Source: Bacillus sp. FJAT-45037
Lineage (GTDB): Bacteria; Bacillota; Bacilli; Bacillales; Bacillaceae_D
Length of the DNA stretch: 64,000 nt
Assembly (NCBI RefSeq): GCF_002797325.1
Contig: NZ_KZ454938.1
Coordinates: 1,810,267-1,874,266, forward strand
Direction of reading: 5' to 3'
Shown in pieces: positions 36,647 through 45,025 of the stretch. Under the pieces are notes generated by a model, which ran no database searches, was not told the origin of the DNA, and was given only the letters and a program-made list of their open reading frames with translations. The position numbers and the translations under genes are program-made. Within the stretch, counting starts at the first letter, position 1; the number at the start of each line of letters is the position of its first letter.

Positions 36647-37436
36647 CTGTTTGTCCCTTCCAATCTCTAATGGTTTCCTTAATCTTCGGAATTTGTTCGT
36701 ATGTTGCTTCTTCTCCTCTTTTTATTAATAAGTCCACACTCGTAAAATCTAGCGGACTCGTATGATTGACGATTGGTCGTATGATAAATGAGGAATCTAC
36801 TTCCTTCGGTTTCATGCCTTCACGGGCCATAATATCCATGCTTTGCATAATGACGTCAAATATCGATGTAAATTCAAGCTCTTGCCTGAAATAAGAGACA
36901 TCTACAGCGATTGTTAAATCCGCCCCCATCTCTTTAACGACTGATACTGGTACTCGATCAATCACTCCGCCATCGACGAGTATTTGCTCGCCTCGTTTTT
37001 CTGGAACGAAGATCCCAGGGATGCTGATACTCGCTCGAACTGCTTCGGCGATAGGTCCTGTGTTAATTACCACACGCTCACCCTTTTTTAGATCAGTTGC
37101 AACTACGGACACAGGGATTAATGCCTCTTCCAATTGCTTTGATTTAGCAAGTAACCGAATGAGTTCTTTTATCCGGTTTCCGACAATAAATCCTTGTTTT
37201 GGCACAGTAAAATCTAGATAGTATTTCCGTTTAAACAGTTTGGCGAATCGCTCCAATGCTTCCGTCGACTGCCCAATCCCGTAAAGACTAGCAACAAGCG
37301 AGCCCATACTACTTCCTGCCAAATAATCAATAGGAATATTTTCTTTCTCGAGTGCTTTAATGACCCCAATATGAGCGAACCCTCTCGCACCACCAGAACC
37401 GAGCGCCAGGCCGATTTTAGGACGTGTCTGCGGCAT
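36624..37436 (-). CDS. ylbK: Patatin-like phospholipase YlbK
   Basis: A patatin-family serine hydrolase of 270 residues. The oxyanion loop GSGGARGFAHIG (residues 13-24), the nucleophile elbow GSSMG (serine about 43) and the DGG aspartate (VDGGVIDRVP, about 155) form the Ser-Asp dyad. Natural substrate unknown; probably a lipid acyl ester. RBS GGGAGG is 6 bases before ATG. It is the first gene of a two-gene unit with ylbL. Confidence 0.92.
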   Translation of the reverse strand: MPQTRPKIGLALGSGGARGFAHIGVIKALEKENIPIDYLAGSSMGSLVASLYGIGQSTEALERFAKLFKRKYYLDFTVPKQGFIVGNRIKELIRLLAKSKQLEEALIPVSVVATDLKKGERVVINTGPIAEAVRASISIPGIFVPEKRGEQILVDGGVIDRVPVSVVKEMGADLTIAVDVSYFRQELEFTSIFDVIMQSMDIMAREGMKPKEVDSSFIIRPIVNHTSPLDFTSVDLLIKRGEEATYEQIPKIKETIRDWKGQTDESKKSE

Positions 37437-37515
37437 GTAAATCCTCCCTTATCTTACGGCTTCCTTTGTTCATTTTCAATCATATGGTCTAAACCAAGCC
37501 TCTATACGTATATTT

Positions 37516-37544
37516 AAATATGGACAAGATGCGAAACGTATAAT
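37516..37544 (+). promoter_or_regulatory. Possible SigE-type promoter of ylbJ
   Basis: AAATATG (37516-37522) and CGTATAAT (37537-37544) are separated by 14 bases. The match to SigE (KMATATT, CATACAHT) is partial (5 of 7 and 6 of 8), but ylbJ is a mother-cell sporulation gene in B. subtilis. Confidence 0.42.
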
Positions 37545-37611
37545 CATCTTTGATTAAACTACAACTTAAAATAACCTACGATCTACGACATAAAAGGAGG
37601 CTGCTTTTTTC

Positions 37612-38835
37612 ATGTATTCCGCTAAAATAAAAACCATCCTACTAGCAACGATGGCCACCTTCTTAGCAGGTTCCTTAATGGTTTTTCCAAAAGAATCATT
37701 TGAAGCATCCATACGAGGGATGACGATGTGGTGGGAGGTCGTCTTTCCTTCCTTACTGCCATTTTTTATTGTGTCCGAACTTCTGATTGGCTTTGGCGTC
37801 GTTACCTTCATTGGTGCCATCTTAGAACCTTTGATGCGCCCGCTCTTTCGCGTCCCTGGTGTCGGTGGGTTTGTGTGGGCAATGGGGCTTGCTTCTGGAA
37901 ATCCAGCGGGAGCCAAGTTTACCGCTCGTTTACGCCAAGATGGCAGTGTCACACAAATCGAGGCCGAACGCCTTGTCGCTTTCACCAATTCTTCCAACCC
38001 ACTTTTTATCTTTGGAGCCATCGCTGTTGGCTTCTTTCATAATCCTGCGTTAGGAATTGTCTTAGCTTTAGCTCACTACTTAGGTAACCTTTGTGTTGGA
38101 TTACTTTTTCGTTTTCATGGACGAGAAGAGGAAGCACTCGAATCTACTGAGATAAAAAAAAGAATTTCTGTTCGAGAAGCTTTACGTATGCTCCATCATG
38201 AACGATTAAAAGATGGTCGACCGATCGGTAAACTACTAGGTGATGCTGTCCAATCATCGGTCAAAACATTATTAATGATTGGCGGGTTTATTATTTTATT
38301 TTCTGTTTTAAATCAATTACTCCTGTTAATTGGTCTAACAACCATTCTTGCTGGACTTATTTCAATCCTATTAACGCTCTTTAAGTTACCGAGTGATTTA
38401 AGCATTCCGTTTATCTCAGGAATTTTTGAAATCACTCTTGGTGCAAAACGAACAAGCGAAGCAACAAATGTGACTCTACTTGATCAAGTCATTATTACGA
38501 GCTTTTTTCTTGCTTTTAGCGGCTTCTCTATTCAAGCCCAAGTCGCAAGCATCCTCGCTGAAACAGATATTCGATTTAGACCATTCTTTATTGCCCGCCT
38601 AATGCATGGATTCTTTGCAGCAGTGATTGCCTTATTACTCTTTGAACCATTATATGTCAATCAACAATCTGGAGGCGAATGGGGCGTGATTCCTGTTTTT
38701 TTAAAAGAACAAACGGCAACGACTTTTCATCCCTTATGGCAATGGATCACGCAATACGGTTCACTGTTCACCTTAGTGATGCTGATCATTTTTATTTTTC
38801 TCTTCACAAAAAGAAGTTTACGTAATTCTCTATAG
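37612..38835 (+). CDS. ylbJ: Sporulation integral membrane protein YlbJ
   Basis: A 407-residue membrane protein with about eight helices and two Gate-type (nucleoside recognition) halves: VFPSLLPFFIVSELLIGFGVV near residue 45 and MIGGFIILFSVLNQLL near 222. The signature GLASGNPAGAKFTARLRQDG (about 90-109) is typical of YlbJ. B. subtilis mutants form spores with weak heat resistance. AAGGAGG stands 11 bases before the ATG. It diverges from ylbK, with a stable hairpin after it. Confidence 0.94.
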   Translation: MYSAKIKTILLATMATFLAGSLMVFPKESFEASIRGMTMWWEVVFPSLLPFFIVSELLIGFGVVTFIGAILEPLMRPLFRVPGVGGFVWAMGLASGNPAGAKFTARLRQDGSVTQIEAERLVAFTNSSNPLFIFGAIAVGFFHNPALGIVLALAHYLGNLCVGLLFRFHGREEEALESTEIKKRISVREALRMLHHERLKDGRPIGKLLGDAVQSSVKTLLMIGGFIILFSVLNQLLLLIGLTTILAGLISILLTLFKLPSDLSIPFISGIFEITLGAKRTSEATNVTLLDQVIITSFFLAFSGFSIQAQVASILAETDIRFRPFFIARLMHGFFAAVIALLLFEPLYVNQQSGGEWGVIPVFLKEQTATTFHPLWQWITQYGSLFTLVMLIIFIFLFTKRSLRNSL

Positions 38836-38839
38836 TAAA

Positions 38840-38871
38840 GAGACCTAGTTTCAGTGCTGAAACTAGGTCTC
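38840..38871. terminator. Hairpin between converging ylbJ and coaD
   Basis: A 15-bp perfect stem (gagacctagtttcag / ctgaaactaggtctc) with a 2-base spacer. T-runs are poor, but the position between convergent genes and the stability point to a bidirectional terminator. Confidence 0.78.
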
Positions 38872-38876
38872 AATCT

Positions 38877-39365
<489 letters not shown>

Positions 39366-39395
39366 TTATTCATCCTCCCTTATTCATTTTACTAT

Positions 39396-39947
39396 TTATT
39401 CGTGCTTAAATATTGATATTGTTGTATCTCCATATGTTTCTGCACGTACTTTTGCTAGATGACTGATGGTCTCCGGTAATGACACGGCTGCATCATGTTC
39501 AGCCACAATCATTCCATCACTTGTAAGCAAGTCATGATCTGCGATGATGCTAATTTCTGCAGTGAGTTTTTGTTTTGCATAAGGAGGATCAAGAAAAATG
39601 AGTGAAAAAGATAACTCTCGCTTAATTAATGCTTTCATCGCTCGATCTGAGTCATTCCTATAGACTTCTGCTTTCTCTTGAAATCCACAATGTGTTAAAT
39701 TTGCTTTCACGGTACTAACGGCTTTCTTATCTTGATCGACAAAAACCACTTGATTGACACCTCGACTTAACGCCTCAATCCCAAGACCACCACTACCAGC
39801 ATAAAGATCGAGTACTAGACCCCCATCAAAATACGGGCCAATCATATTAAAGATCGATTCTTTTACTTTATCTGTTGTTGGTCTTGTAGATGAACCAGGT
39901 ACAGCCTTTAACGACAAGCCCTTTTTTTCACCAGATATCACTCTCAT
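39396..39947 (-). CDS. rsmD: 16S rRNA (guanine-966-N2)-methyltransferase RsmD
   Basis: RsmD (YlbH) methylates G966 of 16S rRNA. Marks are the N-terminal MRVISGEKKGLSL, VLDLYAGSGGLGIEALSRG (SAM motif I, about residues 44-62) and the catalytic LIFLDPPYAKQ (about 118-128). Start ATG at 39947, 6 bases after AGGTG, 183 residues. It heads the rsmD-coaD pair. A probable small RNA is encoded on the opposite strand just upstream. Confidence 0.97.
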   Translation of the reverse strand: MRVISGEKKGLSLKAVPGSSTRPTTDKVKESIFNMIGPYFDGGLVLDLYAGSGGLGIEALSRGVNQVVFVDQDKKAVSTVKANLTHCGFQEKAEVYRNDSDRAMKALIKRELSFSLIFLDPPYAKQKLTAEISIIADHDLLTSDGMIVAEHDAAVSLPETISHLAKVRAETYGDTTISIFKHE

Positions 39948-40059
39948 ACATAACACCTATCTTTCTTCAGAACCATTATCCTCATCCTACCACAAATTGC
40001 CCGTATGACGCACTAGGACATCCTTCAATTCTTTTTTTAAAAGGGTGTATAATGTTGAA
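39948..40059. other. Gap with small RNA promoter region
   Basis: Between rsmD and the small RNA there are about 110 bases. The plus strand has a T-rich stretch and TATAAT at 40048-40053, the -10 of the small RNA; the -35 region is weak (TTCAAT-like). The minus strand must also hold the rsmD promoter, which I could not identify. Confidence 0.5.
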
Positions 40060-40229
40060 TTTTTTTGTTCATAATGACAACTAGCGGCATTGATTCAATG
40101 TTGCAACAACCGCGGAGAAGGCTTACGTTTCCCCATAAGTTCTTCCTCCGGTTTCTCCTCTCCCATAGCCTCAGTCATACTTCGGTATGCAATAAGGCAC
40201 CTCGTAAGGATATCTTACGAGGTTTTTTT
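40060..40229 (+). ncRNA. Probable small RNA between rsmD and the next gene
   Basis: This stretch has the layout of an independent RNA gene: TATAAT at 40048-40053, no plausible coding frame, a stable cUUCGg-type hairpin (catac TTCG gtatg, 40176-40189), and a strong terminator (40199-40229). A C/T-rich segment with two CCTCC/CTCC runs (40141-40164) could pair with ribosome binding sites. A further 5' hairpin (gcgg...ccgc, near 40084-40113) is possible. The place beside rsmD (ylbH) recalls the Rfam element called ylbH leader, but the terminator shows transcription away from rsmD. Confidence 0.65.
40199..40229 (+). terminator. Terminator of the small RNA
   Basis: A 10-bp perfect stem (acctcgtaag / cttacgaggt) around gatat, then TTTTTT on the plus strand. 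No coding gene ends upstream on this strand within 1 kb, so it must serve a non-coding transcript. Confidence 0.9.
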
Positions 40230-40292
40230 CTGTCGACATCCATGAAAGAAGATGCTACATTTTGGTGAGTCCCACAAAAGGAGAGATCATCT

Positions 40293-40685
40293 ATGATTCA
40301 ACGTTTTATAGAGTTAGGCGAAGGATATTCCGATATTTACGAGCTTGTAGAGCTTATTCGTGTCAATCAAACACGTATTCACCGCTTGCTTCGTCTTGAT
40401 ACAACAATAGGCGGTAATGAACGTACGTCTTTAGCTGTTTGCTTAAATCCTGCAACACCAGGTAAATTGATGCCCATCTACATATGTAAAGAAGGAATTT
40501 CAAACCCTGACACCCTCAAAAATCAGCGCTATAACCTTTTTGAACAAATCGCTAATGAAGTGCCTGGTGTCACCATTCATCAACTCCATGTCAAAGATTC
40601 AAAGCAATTTGAAGAAACCGATCTTTACTATCAATATTTAATTGGGATCCTTAGGTTAAATCGTTACATTCCACCTCTCCAATAA
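40293..40685 (+). CDS. Conserved Bacillaceae protein, function unknown
   Basis: A soluble 130-residue protein beginning MIQRFIELGEGYSDIYELVEL, a well-formed start with AGGAG 9 bases upstream. I believe it belongs to a small Bacillaceae family (DUF7147-like), but this is from memory of similar N-termini, and some entries carry misleading enzyme names. No catalytic motif is visible; the C-terminal end YYQYLIGILRLNRYIPPLQ is hydrophobic-aromatic. It lies between the small RNA terminator and a shared terminator. Confidence 0.7.
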   Translation: MIQRFIELGEGYSDIYELVELIRVNQTRIHRLLRLDTTIGGNERTSLAVCLNPATPGKLMPIYICKEGISNPDTLKNQRYNLFEQIANEVPGVTIHQLHVKDSKQFEETDLYYQYLIGILRLNRYIPPLQ

Positions 40686-40698
40686 TAGATCTAAAAAA

Positions 40699-40725
40699 AA
40701 CAGCAACTCTTATTGAGTCGCTGTT
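40699..40725. terminator. Bidirectional terminator between 40293-40685 and the MFS gene
   Basis: An 11-bp stem with one mismatch (aacagcaactc / gagtcgctgtt), with an A-run before and a T-run after. It overlaps the last codons of the MFS gene on the minus strand. Confidence 0.85.
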
Positions 40726-41951
40726 TTTTTTCTTTTCTGAAATCGTTTCATAAATAACCGTTCAGCTGGTGGAAGTACTTTAAATTTCACAATCGCCACA
40801 TTAATCAACAGAACAATCGCACTGATTAAAAATAAACCCCGTACGCCTACATTTGCAATAATCCATCCGCCAATGATTGGTCCAATCATCGTTCCTAAGT
40901 ACATCGCACTATTAGAAAATCCATACGTACGACTTTCCATCCCACTAGGAGCGTGGAGTCGAATTAAAGTATTGGCTGCAGGTAACAACCCACCTAGGCA
41001 TAGTCCTACCATAAACCTCAGAGCAATTAATTGCCAGATCTCCGTTACAAAAGCCTGTGGAATGGTAAACACCGCGACCCCAAGCATGGAATAAATCAAT
41101 ACATGATGAGCGCCTTTTTTATCACTGACCTTTCCAAGTATTGGAGATGTAACCATATTCGCAAAGCCCATCACCGAAATCGCTAGCCCCGCAAAAAAGG
41201 CTACATGTTGACCTGGTGTTAACTCTGCGACAAACAGTGACAAGAGCGGATTGATGCCCATGACTGCCAATTGAATAAGGAAAATCACAACGTATATAGC
41301 TAAGACTGGTCGTTGTTTTGTTACCGTCAGGAATTCTTGTTTTGTACTTGATTTCTCTTGTTGATCTGCTGGAGTAAACGATTCCTTTACGAAAAATAAC
41401 ACGCCTAGAGCGGCAATGAAAATACAAAGCCCTGTTAAGAAGAAGACCATTTGATAACTAAATGCTTGGGCAAGCAACCCACCAATAAGCGGTCCACATA
41501 TCGCTCCAGCTACCGTACCAGATTGCAAAACACCAAGCGCGTAGCCCACTTTCTCTTTTGGTGTATTCGTAGACAGAAGCCCAATCGAAGCTGGGATAAA
41601 ACCTGAGATCACACCGTTTAGCAATCTTAAAATCAATAAAGAGATCGGACCTGTAGCAAAACCTGTTAATCCTATAATTAAAGCCATTCCAAATCCAGAA
41701 CGCAAAATCATCATTTTTCTACCGTGTCTGTCTGCCATCCTCCCCCAAAAAGGTGAAAATAAAAAGGCGGTCAAAAAATTGGCTCCAAATATTACACCAG
41801 CCCACAAACTTAACGTCTCTGGGTTCGTCACACCTAATTCAATTAAGTACAAAGGGAGAAAAGGAATAATCATTGTCATCGCACTCATCACAATGAATTG
41901 ACAGACTACTAGAATACGTAAATTTCGTTTCCATCCGTCCAAACGTATCAC
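40710..41951 (-). CDS. MFS multidrug-type exporter
   Basis: A 12-helix major facilitator protein of 413 residues. The loop 2-3 signature reads FWGRMADRHGRKMMILR (about residues 65-81), and motif C for antiporters is near LGVLQSGTVAGAICGPLIGG (about 140-159). These features group it with drug:proton antiporters of the DHA1 type (MdtG/NorA-like). Substrate unknown. The GTG at 41951 is the first possible start; a SigA-type promoter with TATAAT stands just upstream. It is an accessory gene set between ylbG and rsmD. Confidence 0.88.
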   Translation of the reverse strand: MIRLDGWKRNLRILVVCQFIVMSAMTMIIPFLPLYLIELGVTNPETLSLWAGVIFGANFLTAFLFSPFWGRMADRHGRKMMILRSGFGMALIIGLTGFATGPISLLILRLLNGVISGFIPASIGLLSTNTPKEKVGYALGVLQSGTVAGAICGPLIGGLLAQAFSYQMVFFLTGLCIFIAALGVLFFVKESFTPADQQEKSSTKQEFLTVTKQRPVLAIYVVIFLIQLAVMGINPLLSLFVAELTPGQHVAFFAGLAISVMGFANMVTSPILGKVSDKKGAHHVLIYSMLGVAVFTIPQAFVTEIWQLIALRFMVGLCLGGLLPAANTLIRLHAPSGMESRTYGFSNSAMYLGTMIGPIIGGWIIANVGVRGLFLISAIVLLINVAIVKFKVLPPAERLFMKRFQKRKKTATQ

Positions 41952-41970
41952 GTTCCCTTCTGTCCCCTTA

Positions 41971-42000
41971 ATTATATATTTCGCTTTACGAATTATTCAA
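41971..42000 (-). promoter_or_regulatory. SigA-type promoter of the MFS gene
   Basis: On the minus strand TTGAAT (41995-42000), an 18-base spacer and TATAAT (41971-41976), 20 bases before the proposed GTG start. Confidence 0.6.
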
Positions 42001-42108
42001 CCTGACAGAGAACCAGCTTCACCTAATAAAAGGATGTATACCGTATAGCTATCTCAACTTCCCGCTTTTTTTCTCCGTATTTCAATCTCTTTTTATAAAC
42101 AAATAAAA

Positions 42109-42130
42109 AACCAGGTATGTATACCTGGTT
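42109..42130 (-). terminator. Terminator after ylbG
   Basis: A 9-bp perfect stem (aaccaggta / tacctggtt) with 4-base loop and TTTTTT following on the minus strand. Confidence 0.88.
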
Positions 42131-42407
42131 AGATTCCCATTTTGTAATCATATTCTTTTGCTTTATCTGGTTTTGTATTTTGAAACTCTGTTTTAATAAA
42201 AGGTCTCATTGACGGCTGGACATCACGAACAAAATGGAAAGAACGTAGCTTTTTTGTGACTTCTTCTACTTTATCTTGGTCACAATAGAAAATGACATAT
42301 TTCATTTTCTTTGATACATACTGCACATTTCCAAAACGTCTCAGTTGCCTAGCAAACTTTAAGGAAGTCAGCCACACAGCGATTCCTTGACGATTCCCGT
42401 TCATCAT
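42129..42407 (-). CDS. ylbG: YlbG-family protein (UPF0298)
   Basis: A small cytosolic protein of 92 residues. The family pattern is clear: RQGIAVWLTSLKFARQLRRFG near the N-terminus, YVIFYCDQD and KKLRSFHFVRDVQPSMRP. Function unknown; conserved in bacilli next to ricF (ylbF) and rsmD (ylbH). Here it is separated from both by accessory genes. GGGG is 9 bases before the first of two ATGs. Confidence 0.92.
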   Translation of the reverse strand: MMNGNRQGIAVWLTSLKFARQLRRFGNVQYVSKKMKYVIFYCDQDKVEEVTKKLRSFHFVRDVQPSMRPFIKTEFQNTKPDKAKEYDYKMGI

Positions 42408-42581
42408 ATCTCGTTACCCCTTTTTTTTCATCTCTAATTAGTCTAGCATGCTCCTACTTCTAGAGCAACTTCCTTACGATACAATGTCTCTATGATTGCT
42501 AAAGAGTCCATCAAACTATTCGCTTCTCCGCAACAACTATTATACAATACTTATACAAAAAGTAAACGGAGTGATTCATTT

Positions 42582-44069
42582 ATGAATGAAGATGTTATCG
42601 TAGTCGGTGGAGGCTTTGGTGGACTAACTACGGCCGCCCTTCTCACAAAAGCCGGTTACCACGTTACCGTTTTAGAAGCCTCTAAGGAATGGGGAGGTTG
42701 CGCTGGGAAGTTTCAACATAATGGATTCACCTTCCCTGTAGGAGCAACACTTGGGATGGGATTTGAAAAAGAAGGAATACATGCAAGAATTTTAAATCAC
42801 CTTGGTCTATCTATTCACACAACCCTTTTAGAGCATGTCATGACCATAAATAAACCGCATCAGTCAGCCATTCACATCTACCGCGATCGTCAAATGTATT
42901 TACAAGAATTAAAACGTGCTTTTCCAATCCATGCAAGTTCCATAGAATCCTTTTATACAGAAGTTTGGGGTATTGCACAAGTTGTACAAAGTTTCATGAA
43001 ATCTTTACCAGCTGTCCCCTTAACGCATCTTGCCGATAGTAAACCGCTTATTCAAGGTGCCTCGCTGCGCATGTTTAAAGTCCTGCCTTATTTAAATAAA
43101 ACATTAAAACATCTTCTAAAGAAGCATCGATTACATCAAGCAACAGACTTTATTCATTTTATTGATGGGTTACTAATTGATAGTATGCAAACAACTAGTA
43201 AGCATTGTTCCGCATTGATCGGGTCAGTAGCATTGGATATATATCATCGTGGCGCTTATTATGTAGAAGGTGGACTTTATAAAGTCGCTGAAGCACTAGC
43301 CTCTTATTGTAATGAAAACGGTGGAGAAGCTCGATTAAACCGGAAAGTTGTAACGATCGAAAAGCATGGAAGTGAGTGGAAAGTAATTGATCGTCGCGGA
43401 GATGAACGAATCTGCAAGCATCTTGTATTGAATGTCCCACTCTCGTCTTTACCGTCTCTACTTGGGGACTCATATTCTAATTTATCATCAAAATTAAAGA
43501 TAAAAGCACGTATTGATACATGGGCAGCTTTTTCGGTGTACGGGGTATTAAAAGAAGAACATATCGATCCGAGTGCTCCATTATTTCAACAAGTGATTCA
43601 ATCTACTCATACACTCTCGGAAGCTGATCACCTTTTTATATCGTTGTCAAAGCGAAACGATCGATTTCGTGCACCTGCTGGGTATCGTACGTTTACAGCC
43701 TCCACTCATACCGAAGCGAGAAACTGGCAAGTTGAAGGAGCCTACGATACACTAAAAGAAAAACTATCGAAAAAAATGGAGACCGGATTGCAACTAGCCT
43801 TTCCAAACTATCAAGATGCATTGCACTCATCAATGCTTGGAGCACCTTTTGCTTGGGAGCGTTTTACAAGTCGGGCGGGTGGTATGGTTGGCGGCTTTCC
43901 GCAAACTTTAGATCATAGTTTATTTAATAGTCTTTCTCACCGTACACCTTTAACTAATCTATGGTTGACAGGAGATCATGTCTTTCCAGGAGCAAGCACA
44001 CTTGGGGTTTCGGTTAGTGGATACCATGTTTTTCGCTCGATCACAAAGCACGCTATTCCGATCGATTAA
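42582..44069 (+). CDS. FAD-dependent oxidoreductase, CrtI/phytoene desaturase-like
   Basis: A 495-residue flavoprotein of the amine oxidase/phytoene desaturase superfamily. The N-terminal dinucleotide fold VIVVGGGFGGLTTAALLTKAG starts at residue 5, then the second contact VLEASKEWGGCAGKF. The C-terminal FAD-binding end reads NLWLTGDHVFPGASTLGVSVSG (about 460-481), as in CrtI/CrtN proteins. No crtM or other carotenoid gene is nearby, so the substrate is open. Start ATG at 42582, GGAG 10 bases upstream. It is followed after 13 bases by a small cysteine-motif protein. Confidence 0.88.
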   Translation: MNEDVIVVGGGFGGLTTAALLTKAGYHVTVLEASKEWGGCAGKFQHNGFTFPVGATLGMGFEKEGIHARILNHLGLSIHTTLLEHVMTINKPHQSAIHIYRDRQMYLQELKRAFPIHASSIESFYTEVWGIAQVVQSFMKSLPAVPLTHLADSKPLIQGASLRMFKVLPYLNKTLKHLLKKHRLHQATDFIHFIDGLLIDSMQTTSKHCSALIGSVALDIYHRGAYYVEGGLYKVAEALASYCNENGGEARLNRKVVTIEKHGSEWKVIDRRGDERICKHLVLNVPLSSLPSLLGDSYSNLSSKLKIKARIDTWAAFSVYGVLKEEHIDPSAPLFQQVIQSTHTLSEADHLFISLSKRNDRFRAPAGYRTFTASTHTEARNWQVEGAYDTLKEKLSKKMETGLQLAFPNYQDALHSSMLGAPFAWERFTSRAGGMVGGFPQTLDHSLFNSLSHRTPLTNLWLTGDHVFPGASTLGVSVSGYHVFRSITKHAIPID

Positions 44070-44082
44070 AGGGGGACCGACT

Positions 44083-44403
44083 TTGGATCTCACTCACATC
44101 TGGACATTATTTATCCGTTTGATCGAATCCGACAAAAGGATTGAACAACTTTCAAGACGTACTTATAGTGGGTTTCCCTTTCTATACATTCAAACAAAGT
44201 ATTCTAAGGATGAAATGGAATCCCTCTTACGTCAAGCAGCCTCTGCGGTTATGAAAGGAAAAAGATTACAAGCAGACATTGTTTATGTTAGAAAACAATC
44301 AGATGCTCTCGTGTACCGTATGCGTTTTTATGTTCCTAATGAAAAGCTCGTCTGCTGTGGGAGAGGGTGTAGAGATTGTATCCGTTACCGCTCCAGTATG
44401 TAA
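44083..44403 (+). CDS. Small protein with CCxxxCxxC C-terminal motif
   Basis: A 106-residue basic protein started by TTG at 44083, 7 bases after AAAGGGGG and 13 bases past the stop of the CrtI-like gene. The C-terminus carries CCGRGCRDCIRYRS, four cysteines resembling the CCGxGCxxC motif of oxidoreductase-like N-terminal domains. I do not recognise the family. The tight spacing suggests a joint role with the flavoprotein, for example metal or electron-carrier binding; that is inference. A longer frame opening at 43978 overlaps the upstream gene and has no ribosome site. Confidence 0.72.
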   Translation: MDLTHIWTLFIRLIESDKRIEQLSRRTYSGFPFLYIQTKYSKDEMESLLRQAASAVMKGKRLQADIVYVRKQSDALVYRMRFYVPNEKLVCCGRGCRDCIRYRSSM

Positions 44404-44449
44404 GTGATTTTTTTCCGTTTCAAATTTTTTGGACGTATATCGACACAAT

Positions 44450-44486
44450 AAAGGAGGCAGAGTCAAAAGATGACTTTGCCTCCTTT
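44450..44486. terminator. Hairpin between converging accessory pair and ricF
   Basis: A 16-bp stem with one mismatch (aaaggaggcagagtca / tgactttgcctccttt) around a 5-base loop. T-runs are short, but the location between convergent genes supports a bidirectional terminator. Confidence 0.68.
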
Positions 44487-44532
44487 ATGTGACCAATGAA
44501 ACTAGACTAGCTCATGATTTTCTTTCCTTAGT

Positions 44533-44973
44533 TTATCCGCAACTACATCCGCCACCTGATCCACAACCACCGCTACATGACATTTGGTCAAAATACGGGT
44601 TTCCCGTCGGCACTTTGATCGTTTTAGATACGGCGTGAGCAATCACTTCACTGACTTCATTTAGAAGCATCTCTAGTTCTCGTTCCGCCTTTTTAAATGT
44701 CGCCACACATTCATGTAAATCTAGCTCGCGCTTGACCTTGCGGATGTCTGTCGAAACAGTGTCGTAATCGGGATGATACCTTCCGAAGCGTTGAACTTCC
44801 TCATGTCGTTCTTTTATATAATTAAAACGACGTATTGTGTCTTGTGCACTCGCATCTTTTTCAAGTGACTTCTTTGCAAGAATATAATCTATATATACAT
44901 CAGACTGCGTAATTGATTTCGCTAATTCTTCAGACTGATCCATTAATTCCATAGTTGACATCGTAAGAAGCAT
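44533..44973 (-). CDS. ricF: RicF (YlbF), subunit of the RicA-RicF-RicT complex
   Basis: RicF with RicA (YmcA) and RicT (YaaT) forms a complex carrying iron-sulfur clusters that speeds RNase Y mRNA processing and supports sporulation, competence and biofilm. The 146 residues show the helical YlbF domain (AQDTIRRFNYIKERHEEVQRFG and VPTGNPYFDQM) and a cysteine tail CSGGCGSGGGCSC for cluster binding. Start ATG at 44973, 7 bases after AGGAGG. Partner genes are not in the window. Confidence 0.95.
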   Translation of the reverse strand: MLLTMSTMELMDQSEELAKSITQSDVYIDYILAKKSLEKDASAQDTIRRFNYIKERHEEVQRFGRYHPDYDTVSTDIRKVKRELDLHECVATFKKAERELEMLLNEVSEVIAHAVSKTIKVPTGNPYFDQMSCSGGCGSGGGCSCG

Positions 44974-45025
44974 GATGACACCTCCTAGCTGATATTATAT
45001 CATGTCTTCGATCGAAACTCATCCT

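Noticed and set aside
37566-38021. 151-codon open frame on the minus strand over ylbJ
   Set aside because: Antisense to the conserved ylbJ coding region; proline/lysine-rich composition reflects the complement of membrane-protein codons.
42541-42566. Short repeated TTATACAA upstream of the CrtI-like gene
   Set aside because: Two 8-base copies only; may be -10-like sequence, not a defensible repeat element.
43978-44082. N-terminal extension of the cysteine-motif gene into the CrtI-like gene
   Set aside because: The extension overlaps the conserved FAD-binding end of the upstream protein; the TTG at 44083 has a strong ribosome site at good spacing.
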